The notes under the pieces are model-generated. The model was not told where the DNA came from. It did not search any database and was given only the letters and a program-made list of their open reading frames with translations. A stretch of DNA of 64,000 bases from Acanthopleura granulata (taxonomy: Eukaryota; Mollusca; Polyplacophora; Chitonida; Chitonidae): assembly GCA_016165875.1 (NCBI GenBank), contig JABBOT010000004.1, positions 1,550,001 through 1,614,000 of the forward strand, written 5' to 3'. Made by a program: the position numbers and the translations under genes. This document shows, one piece after another, positions 27,601-39,600 of the stretch. How positions within the stretch are numbered: the stretch's first letter is position 1; each line of letters begins with the position of its first letter.

Positions 27601-30600
27601 TCAACAAGGTCTAAAAAGTCTACCCTAGCATCTCAGTTTTCATGTCCGTTTTATCACTGTACAAAAATTCCAAAAACTAATGAAGACCATATTTGGAATC
27701 AGCATGAAATGGCCTTTCAGAAGATGTGTATTTTTTAAAACTGTGGTCTGTTCTTTTCCTGCTAGTGCAGCTGATAGACGGTGACTGTCTAGACTGTGGA
27801 GCTCTGAGTTCAAATCTCAGTGTGGCCCACAAAGTAAATCCTTTGTCCATTACATGGGTGTTGTGTCCAGAATAACTGCCAAGAACCATTGACCTGTGAA
27901 CCTAGTGTGTTTTGTGAGAGATAAAGATTTAAGTGGAGATAAGTGTAATGATAACAGTACTCCAGTGCTTTTACTAGAAATATCTAGGGAAGTTTCACTG
28001 TAACTCGGTAGAGAGACCATGGAGATCCAAATGTGATCCACAATGTAAATTTTTCGTCAATTTCACATGCTTTTAGGTAATGCAAAGTAATATTTTCTTC
28101 TTCCATTTGTGGGGCAAGCGACCATATTTTTCTTTATGTGGTGGTTCAGAATTTTTCCAGTAACAGTATTATCAATAGTTCATTTACTGATTGCCTGGTC
28201 ATTGAGTCATCAAATTGGGATGATAAGTTCAACAAATTCCACATAACTATAACTTTAGATAAAGACTTTTAAGACTAAAATGTTTTATTCAGGTATTTGC
28301 ACATGTGAATTTCACAGAAATTATAAATAAACTGTCCAGATCAGAGAACATTCCTCTAATATCCCAAAACATGAACTTTGTCTCTGGTGGAATTTCCTTG
28401 ATGAGTTAGGGTAAGTAATGTGCTTTGAGTGTCTGCTCCAGTTTTTCGTCAGTTTACATATGTTTATCCTTTCAAATACACATGGACATCTTAAGTTGAA
28501 ATGAGGAACTGTGCTCTGTATCTTTTATCAGCAAAGAAACCAGTTCCTGCTCCTCTGTCTAAAGCTGAGGAGGTAACAACCTCTACTCCAGTGACCACCT
28601 CAGCCCCAGTGAGCGCCTCTGCCACAGTTACCTCCCCTGCTAGTAACGGCCAATCCTCTGAGTACTACAATGTGGTAGATTTCTCTGCTGATGGCCCAGG
28701 GGTGCTAGTAGATGATCTTTGGGAATATGTCTCCAAGAAGAAAATTGAAGACGGATTTAAGGCAGAGTATGATGTGAGAACACAGATAATTTCATCCAAT
28801 CATACTGGATTTGTTAACTGAAAAAATTGCAAGCTTGTTTGAAAACTTAATGGTATAAAACATTAAACATGACTTTTGGGGGTATTTTTACTCATGCATA
28901 CGAAAACACCAAGTTTATAACTGATGAGTTTATGATAGTTTATGTCCATTGTGCAAAGATTTGAGCAATTCTGTTGTCATTGTATCAGGTAAGGTGGTTC
29001 TGTTGATCAGTTTTTTTTTAAATTATATTGCTGATTGCAGCCTACCTATTCTTCCATGAAAGTCACATCAGTTTGTGGCAGTACCAGGATGGGTGCAAAA
29101 AGGCTAAATATCTTCTGTGTCGGTCATTGATTGCTTTGTTTTCAGAAGTACGGAAAGTAATCAGACCTTAAGGACAGTTTTTCAACTCAGTTGATTATGT
29201 AGATTTTTTAGGATGGACTCAGGAGGTTATTAAAATACCGCACAAACTATTGAGGCATGTGGAAGGGTTATTTGACTAATATAAGAAATAATAATCAAAA
29301 TTTCAATGTTACTTAAAAAAAAGCAGCAGTTCTCAACCTGATTTGATGACTTGTAATTTTTTCGTGTTGTACATGTATGTTTACAGAAACTGCTCTCAGG
29401 ACTACAGGCCAATCATGAAGTGTCGAAGATTCCAGAAAATAAGCCCAAGAGCCGATATGTCAACATCGTAGCTTGTAAGACGAAATGATTCTAAGCCTGC
29501 AAATAGATGCCTGATATTTTTGAAAACATCCGTTGGTGAAAGTGGCATAATCCAGGAGACATTTACCCATTAATAAATAACGTGGACAACATGATCATAC
29601 CACTTCATTCAAAGGGGTGTTTTAAAAAATATCAATCCCCTATTTGCAGGCTTGTAATTCCATCAGATTGTACAAGAGAAAAATTCTTCAGTATGGTCTT
29701 TGACAACAATCAGGTAAATAAATCAGTACTCATTAAGTGATTGTTTTGTGTGTGTTGTGCAGATGACCATTCTCGCGTGGTGCTCAAAGTGTTGGATGAT
29801 GATGCCAATACGACGTACATCAATGCCTGCTATATTCATGTGAGTATCAGTCTGACCAAGACATACAGAATCTTTCTCCAAGCTGAAACTTATGTGAACC
29901 ATCAAAATTAATTATTACACAAATGTGACCAAATTCAAATTTTAATGAATAATGTATGTCCATATACTCAAACTTGTGTTCAGCTTCAGATTTAAAATGT
30001 TAATTTACATTCAAGCTGAAACCTATTCAAACTTCTGTCCAGTTTCAAGCTTATTTCCAGAGTCAAACTTATGTCCAGTGTCAAACTTATGTCCAGCTTC
30101 AAACTGTATCCAGCTTGAAACTTTTGTCCAGCTTCAAAATTAAGAAATTAATATGGCAGAGCTCAATCCAGTAATGGTGGTTAGCGCATTAGTGCAGTGT
30201 GATGACCAAGGAGCCTCTCACCAATGCGATCACTGCGAGTCTAAGTCCAGCTCATGGTGACTTCCTCACTGACCATACATGGGAAGTCCTGCGAGTAACA
30301 CATGGCTGGTCATGGGTTTCCCTCATGATCTGCCATGTTTCCTCCCATGATAATGGTGGCTGCCATCATGTTAGTAAAATATTGTTGAGCTTGGTGTAAA
30401 ATGACAATGAAATTGATTAATAAATCAAATGTATGTCCATACTCAAACTTATGCCTATGTTCAAGCTTGCATGTTGTACTGTAGGTAGGTATATACATGT
30501 CAGAGCATAACAAACTATAAAGTAAGTTGCTAGAATATCTCCAAAACTAATCATTATGCTGATGCATATTACAAAATATGTCAAAGTTTCCAATATTTGT

Positions 30601-33600
30601 TGTGATTTTTTATCTTGATTTATTCAGGGCTATAAGGAAGAAAACAAATACATCGCCTCTCAAGGTTTGTCATTCTTTATGTTATTCTTATGATTGAGGA
30701 AACCATTAAAATACAGTTAAAGAGATATATGCTTTGTGGAATACTTTTCTGCTCTTGTCCATTCAACTGAAAATTAGTTTGCTTTTTAATTGCTTGCCTC
30801 AAGGTGAAGGTCATTAATATACAGGGGCTTGTTTTAAGAGAGTGTAACTTTTAATCAAATATAACTACTGTTGCAATGTATATCAACTGTTTGTGTCATA
30901 ATGGCAATTACATTTGACATAACTTACACCCTGTTAGTAAAATGTAGTAAGATTTATACAGTTTGTCCTACATGTACTTGTTGTTTTGGGTCCTACTTTG
31001 TTATGTGTGAAGGAAAGAATAAAGGTGAATTTGAGGACAGTCCTTGATAGTTTAGTAACTTGATTATAGCACACCAGCAACCAAATTATAGTACACTAAC
31101 AACTTAATCATTACACACTATCAACGGAGTTATAGTACGTCGGCAACTAAATTTTTTGCACAGTTAAAGGGAAAAACTTGAAAATGAGCTTAGGGTGAGT
31201 GAAAAGGCAATTAAAAACCGTATCTGAAAATAGCTTCACTGAATTTTTTACCTTTTTTTAACAAAAATGAAAGCAGTCAAATATTTTGATTGTGTGTTAG
31301 ATTTTATGGACCATACTGATGATTATTCACTAGTGATATTGATGATTATTCACCGGTGACATCACACGACTTTGCTATGGCCCTAAAGCAGAACTTTACT
31401 GTCATATTAGCATTTCCATATACAGGCAAACATTACAGGAGTACTCTTTACAAGAACAATACTCAGAGCTGAATATAAAGGTCTGCAAAAAGTTGTGTGA
31501 CGTCACTGGTGAACCACATTATCAATATGGTCCACAAAACCCACCATCTATAAAAAAATTTGACTTTGTTTATTTTGGTAAAAAAAAATCTAAAAAAAAT
31601 CAGTGAAGGTATTTTCAAATCCTGTTTAGTGATCTTATCACTCAACCTAAGTTCATTTTTATGACGTCTTTCCCTTTGAACATTTACACAATGACCCAGG
31701 TGTATCTCTTTAAACATTTATGTAATGACCCAGGTGTATCTCTTTAAATATTTACATAATGACTCAGGTGTATTTCTTCATTGCGATCGTTGTGAGTTCT
31801 AGCCCAGCTCCATCTGGCTTCCTCTCCAGTCGAACCTGGGAAGGTCTGCCAACAAAATGTAGATGATGGGGTTTCCCCATAATGTTCTTGAGCATGGCAT
31901 AAAACATCAAATGAATAAAGAAATAAATAAGACCTGTAACATTGAGAAAATGAGAATACAGCTGACTGTAGAAAGAAAAAGTATAGCTATATCATGGCTT
32001 ATGTAAGGAACCTTGTAGGTACATTGTAAGCACTGGCAATAGTACAACACACTTAGTATGAGATGAAACCAGGATGAAGGGAGACAACTCCTAATAGCGT
32101 CCTAACAACTGTTAACAACTGTCAACTTTAACAATTCAATCTGACCATACAGTCATACAATCAACATAGATAATATATTATGTCTTTATTTTCTGAGGGT
32201 AATACAACTCAGTAAATGTATTACTGATCTTCCCTGAGGCCCTCCGCAAACCCACATTTATAAACAATGACACAGTATGCTAGTTGGACTAAAATGAAAA
32301 CTGAATCAAATACAAAACATATCATAATAAAGAAATAAATGGTAAAATGCACTGTGGAACGCGGTAACTATGTACAAGATTTTTGAGAAGATGAAGTTGA
32401 AAAAACGAAACAGCGAATGTTTGAATTAAAGTGCTGTGCACATTGGTCACAACAGAAACTGATGTGAATATGATATGCATGGTGTGTTGTATTTTCAGGA
32501 CCCACTACGATCATAATAAATGACTTCATGAGGATGATCTGGGAACAGGACTGTGGCAAGATAGTCATGCTGACCAACCTGACAGAGGGTATGAAGGTAA
32601 AGCCTCATTACCAAATGTCAGGGTATAGTGTCATTATAGGATATGAAGGTGTGCAGTGTCATTACAGGATATGAAGGCATGATGTCATTATAAGATATCC
32701 ATATGATGTCATTATAGGATATGAAGACACAGTGTCATTGTTGGATATGACAGTACTGTGTCCTTCTAGGATGTGAAAGCACTGTGAAATTCTGGGATAT
32801 GAAGGCATATGTATACAGCTGTCATCTGTCATGTCTTTGGAATATCATTACTGTTGATGATACCCAGTGGTAGCCAGGTTTGAATGAGTGACCTCAGTTG
32901 GTCAAGGGCCTGGAAAATTCTGACGTAAACATTAGTCGTCTGGACAAGGGATAACTGTAGGTGCAGTTTAGGTACTTAGTATTATGGCTTGTATAGTTTG
33001 CATGTATTTGGGTGGTGGGTTGATTAATGATTTCATTTTCTTGGGATGGAGAAAAAGAGGTGGATCTAAGCGGTAACTCATTAAACTTCATGAGGTTTCT
33101 GACACACCTCCTAATTTGCTGAAGCTAAATGAGTAGTAGGAGGTTGTTAGTATGGGGTTACCATACCCAGCTTGAAACTCATATTAAGGCCAACAAGGAT
33201 CACTAGATGTGTGAACTAAGATACATGACAGTGACATTTACATATAGGTACAGTGCTTGTAATAAAACCTGTCCTACACCAGTGTCAATACCATTCATGC
33301 TTTTGTGAAAGCTTTGTACAGTAATCAGTGTTCTGGAAATGTTTGGGATCGAAGTGAATTTATCCCTGATTTTTCTTTCAGAAAAAATGCGATCAGTATT
33401 GGCCGAATTCGGGATCAAGAGAGTTCGGCCTGGTCACTGTGACTTTGCTGAATGAAGAGACCTGTGCTGATTTTGTCATCAGAGAACTGCAGCTGACACA
33501 TGCCAATGTAAGGCACCACTGCAGACCTGCTTCACTCTTAACATGTTTGGAATATGATAATCTTGGCAGCATCAATATTCATTTTGCCTACATGTGTAAA

Positions 33601-36600
33601 AACTAATGAAGAGACAAGTAAAAAGGAGAATCATATGGCTTGGCTGAATTTTGGTGATTTTTATAGTATATGTTTATATGTACAAGGAGGTTAAACATTG
33701 CTTTACTATTTATTTGTATGTAGTAATTACTCCAGGAACACCCTCCAAAAACTGCACTCCTCCATATTTGCTGACAAAACATGCTGCCATGAAAACTGAT
33801 ATTTTCCACTGCATCTGCAATCTTGTATGGCCCACTGTTTTCTTAAGATAAATCAGCCTGGATCCAAGTGGTGCACAGTCACCACTGAAACAGTAGGCCT
33901 ACTTAGGGGGGACATTTTGATTGGTTGATAATATTCCTGTAACTCCTTAATTATGATTGCTGAAACTTCTTCTTATGGAATTCCTTATGATTCCTGAAAC
34001 CCCTTAATTATGACTCCTGAAAGTTCTTCATTGTGGCTTATGAAAATTCTTCATTATGACTCCTGAGACTCCTTGATTATGGCTCCTGAAACATCTGCAT
34101 TACCACTCCTTAAACTCTGTACCCTACTCACATGAAGTTACATAAGCATTTTCTGTTTTAAGGGAAAATCAAGACTCCCTCATTTTGACTCCTGAAAATC
34201 TTTCATCATGACTCCTGAAACCACGTAAATTATGACTCCTGAAACCGCTTAAATTGTGACTCCTGACTCCCCTTAATTATGACTCCTGAGACTCCTTCAT
34301 TTAAGACTCCTGAAACATCTTCAGTATGACTACTGAAACTCCTTCTTTATTTCTCCTGAAACTCATTAGCCTACTTACATGAAGCTAAACAAGCATTTTC
34401 TGTTTTCAGGAAAAAAGGAAAGTCAAGACTGTAAAGCAGTTCCACTTCACATCATGGCCTGACCATGGAGTCCCTCAGTTTGCCACACATCTGTTGAACT
34501 TTCGTGACAAACTCTTGTCCACTAGGTCGCAATTGAAAGGACCAATGCTTGTCCATTGTAGGTAAATACATTTAATGTCATGGATGTAACAGAGAGAGTT
34601 GACAGCCATATATATACTCAGGATTACCAAGAACAGGATATTTTGGTTTAACTTGTAATGGGCTGTAATGTGTATAGTGGATCAAGACATTTGACAGGGA
34701 CATAGTGTTAGCCAGAATGGAAAACCTGGGTGTCTTACCCACAATCCATTACTACGACAGTGGAAACTCTGGGATTGTGACAGTTAAATAATGACACACT
34801 CATACCCATTTATGGAACTTGCATGTATAACATTGTGTGACAAAAATATACTTTACTAGTTGATGATTTTTTTATTGTTTGCAGGTATTAAGAACATTTT
34901 GAAAAAAAAAATTTTCACAAGGTTGCATTGGATTATGTGGAGGGTACCATGTTATTTTGTACCAAAACCACTTTAAAAGCTGGTCACTTTCATAACCTGT
35001 AAATTCATCCTCAGAAGTTAAAAAAAAAAATAGAAAAATTCAGAACTTCGGGTCATACAGATACTAGCTACATTTATCTCTCTTAATATATATATATTTT
35101 TGAAGGGGGGTGGGAATATTGCAACCATGAAAAGCATTGTAAAGTAAGCCTTGTTTTTCCCACATTATCTGATGAAAATGACTTTTCAGGCATTTTCTCA
35201 TGTGAATCAACTTTGCAAGGATGCTGGGCTTCCTTTGTGGATTTCCATGAAGTCAGTCATCGGTATATCACAACGTTGTTGTTGTTTACTGAAGATGAAA
35301 GTACCGGGAGTAAACTGGAAATCCTTAACATTGTAACACACGTGTATTCAGTTGGTGGGGAATCGACTAAGCCTCCTTAGATATGCACTTTCTCTAAAAG
35401 GATTACTTTGATGGTCTGGTTCGGTCTAGACAGTTCACAGCTGGGAGGCCATTTTCACATACCAGTAGCACATGGCTGTGCAGTCATTTCACTCCTGTTT
35501 GATGACACTGCTGATGAAATTATCTAAATATCTTTTCCACACAAGTAAATTTTACTACAAACCCATTATGGAAGGTTATCATGGTAGATTGTGAAAGCTA
35601 CCCATCCCAAAGGCAGCTATTTAGTGCATTTAAGTGGAGTGACCGTCTGAGTTCATCATCACTCATCTCGTCACAGGTGATCTTCCAGTCTCAAAAACGG
35701 GAAGACGGGCATCTGGCTAATACTGTGGACCGGAATCCATTTTATTAATAGTTTAATCAGACATTATTTCTAGCCAGTATTTCAAGTAAGAAAATTAGAG
35801 CCATATAGGGTGAAGGTTGCCATAGGTCCACTTGAGATCCTAAGCTACTGAGTTAACTCCATAAAGTTAACTGATATGGAACGCTTACATTAAAAGTTTG
35901 AGAAAACCTTACAATCATGAGCACTGTCTCTCCAGATTCATTTGCAGTGTAGGTATGTCAGCTGTAATGTAATATCACATTAATTACTATGTGATGTAGC
36001 TATGTGACCTGGCAGAATGTGCAAACTGTGCTTAGCTGGGTGCAAGCATTTGTAGAGTTGACGAATCTAGATACAATTGACCGAAACCCCCAGTCATGCC
36101 GTGTTATTGTTGCAGTCATTGAAGGTGTGAATCAATCAGTTCGCCCATTACCACAGTCACTCCATCTCTTTGAAGTTCAAGAGATCAGGGTTAATATCCA
36201 AAGTTGTTACCGTCAGATACCCAGCTCAGCTTAGGCACTTGCCTTTCGAAATTTGTGCGAAAATGTGGTTTAATCACTTGCTATTGACCTGGTTGGTCTC
36301 TGTTGTCAGTGCTGGAATTGGTCGGACTGGTACCTTTATTGGGCTGGACTATCTGATAAACCAAGCTAAGAAAGAGGGACAGGTAAATGTACCAGCCTGT
36401 GTAACTCTGATGAGAAAACAGCGGGTGAACATGATCCAGACCCAGGTGAGATTGCGGATTCTCCAATTTTGAACATCATGCATAATAATGGCTAGCTAAT
36501 GGAGAGCATTATAGTGTATTGATTTACTTATTTGATTGGTGTTTTACACCATACTCAATTATGTTTCACTTATACAACGACTGCCTGCATTATGGTGAGA

Positions 36601-39600
36601 GGAAACTGAGCACAGCCCAGGGGAAAGCCACGATCATCTACAGTTTCTTGATGAACCTTCCCACGTACATGTACCTTACATAATGTAGGAGAATACAGTG
36701 TGATGCTGGATGTTGGCTGTAAAGTATATCAGTATAATATTATGGTTTTCGTTTAATAATGACTGGATGGAACCAAACTTCAAACAGAATCTGAAGAATT
36801 TTTGCTGGAACTTTTGAAAATGTGTGCAGATATGTGCAACTTGGTGAAAAATTTTGGGGACACACTTGTGAACATGTTATAATGAAGGATGTTATAATGA
36901 GGGAGAGGTCTAGCAACACTCATTACAGGATCATGGGTGAAGAAGCTGAACATATGAATCATCTTGATCTTGGATCAGGGAGATTGCTATAAATTCTTCT
37001 AATTTTTGGCACATGTATTAGTATTGTTCAAAGCAAAATAGTATGTTTCGCTCCCATTTTTTTTGGAAACGGAAAGATATGGATATGTTCTTAAACAGAT
37101 AGACTAACCATAGGAGATAAAAGAAACTGTATTCCTGTTAAGATTACATGTAACGAGAGTAGAGAAGATGCCCCCAAAATTTGAAGAATTAGGGTAATGC
37201 AGAGTTGGTTTGGCTTTAGTGTAGGCTACACCGTAGCAAAGTGGCCCCTGACCAATGAGGATATGGCTTACAGCCCAACCCTCTCCAATTTGTCTGTGAT
37301 TTCAAGTGATTTCAAGCAGGTATATCACATACTTTTAGTAACAGAAACTATACGTAAGGTTACAGAGGAAGAGATACCTAAAGTTAGATTTACCCAGGTT
37401 CACCCCCAAATATTCATGTTGAACTGAAACCAGTCTGCAGACTTTTCTGTTGCCTGATAGTGCGCACAATACTTGCAGTGTGTACATTGTAGTTATTAAT
37501 TTCTAACTCGTTTTGAACAAATCAGAAAACTCAATACTTTTTCATTACCAGTGTTTCAATTTATTTCATGAAAACTCAGTACAAAATTTGTCTAAAACTC
37601 AATTTTCTGATATTTCTAGTTGTGGTTACCAAACCCTTTGCTTTGTCTCTGTTCAGGAGCAGTACCAGTTTCTCCATGAAGCACTAGTAGAGGCACTCAG
37701 ATTCAGTGAGTGCTCTATTCCCTCAGCCGATTTCCAACCTATGTACAACAGCTGGGAGACCCCAAACCCAGCTACAGGCAAGATCCCATTGGAAGAACAG
37801 TTCAAGGTATAAAACAACCTATCTTCAGGCAAAAAAAATACAGCTTTGATTACTCAGGGTTAATATGGTGAACAAGTCCAGCTCATGCTGGCTTCCTCTT
37901 CGACCTTATCTGTGAAGGTCTGCCAGCAACCTGCGGATGGTCATGGTTTTCTCCCCAGGCTTTGCCCAGTTTCCTCCCACCATAATGCTGGTCGCCGTTC
38001 TATAAGTCAAATATTCTTGAGTATGGTGTAAAAAAAACAATCTATCGATAAATAATAAAAATAAATAAATAAATGATACGGTGAAATATTACTTAAAATC
38101 TTCTGTATCAAACAGAACAAAATCAGGTCATCATCTCATAGAGTTGGAAAGACTTCAAAGTTAAAATAATGGTGTGTTTATTAATCGTTCCCAATGTGAT
38201 TCTGAGAGTGTTTTCTGTGTAAAGATTTATAGATTAATTCATTTATAGTATGAAAGAGTATGAAATGGGTGGCTTGAAATAATAGATATGAAAGTATATG
38301 TTATAATTATTATTTGGACAGAGTCTTGGTAATGTAAGGCTCTTTGATAGCATGCATGTTAGAAAGTGAAAGGTTTAAAGGTGATTGTGAATGTGGGAAC
38401 AAATGGGAGGTGTATTTGTTTAACATCACGTGAAGATATGAATTTGGGTACAAAGGGAAGGAGCGTGTGTGATTTGAGGGCATGAATTTGCCTGCAGAGA
38501 GGAGGAGGGGTGTGTGTGTGTATTGTGAAGAAAGTTGGGTACATAAGGAAGGGTGTGTGTTATAAGTGTATGAATTTGTGAACAAAGGAGAGGAGTGTAT
38601 GTGATGTGAGGGTGTGAATTTGTGAACAAAGGAGAGGGGTGTATGTGATGTGAGCTGGGGTGTTAACTTATTTACGAAGGGGAGGAGTGTATGTGATGTG
38701 AGGGTGTGAATTTGGGTACAAAAGGGAGGAGGGTATGTGATGTGAGGGTGTGAATTTGGGTACAAAAGGGAGGAGGGTATGTGATGTGAGGGTGTGAATT
38801 TGGATACAAAGAGGAGGAACGTATGTGATCTGAGGGTGTGAATTTGGGTATAAAAGGGAGGAGTGTATGTGATGTGAGGGTGTGAATTTGGGTACAAAGG
38901 GGAGGAGAGTATGTGATGTGAAGGTGTGAATTTGGGTACAAAGGGGAGGAGTGTATGTGATGTGAGGGTGTGAATTTGGGCACAGAGGGAAGGAGTGTAT
39001 GTGATGTGAGGGTGTGAATTTGGGTACAAAAGGGAGGAGGTATGTGATGTGAGTGTGTGAATTTGGGTACAAAGAGGAGGAGGGTATGTGATGTGAGGGT
39101 GTGAATTTGGGTACAAAGAGGAGGAGTGTATGTGATGTGAGGATGTGAATTTGGGTACAGAGGGAAGGAGTCTATGTGATGTGAGGGCGTGAATTTGGGT
39201 ACAAAAGGGAGGAGGGTATGTGATGTGAGGGTGTGAATTTTGGTACAAAGGGGAGGAGTGTATGTGATGTGAGGGTGTGAATTTGGGTACAAAGAGGAGG
39301 AGTGTATGTGATGTGAGGATGTGAATTTGGGTACAAAAGGGAGGAATGTATGTGATGTGAGGGTGTGAATTTGGGTATAAAAGGGAAGAGTGTATGTGGT
39401 GTGAGGGTGTGAATTTGGGTACAAAGAGGAGGAGTGTATGTGATGTGAGGGTTTGAATTTGGGTACAAAGGGGAGGAATGTATGTGATGTGAAGGTGTGA
39501 ATTTGGGTGCAAAGAGAAGGAGTCTGTGATGTGAGGATGTGAATTTGGGTACAGAGGGAAGGAGTGTATGTGATGTCAGGGTGTGAATTTGGGTACAAAA

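Noticed and set aside
36004..36472. Open frames overlapping exon 21 upstream
   Set aside because: The upstream parts are intron 20 sequence running through the acceptor; only 36310-36445 is supported by phase and PTP motifs.
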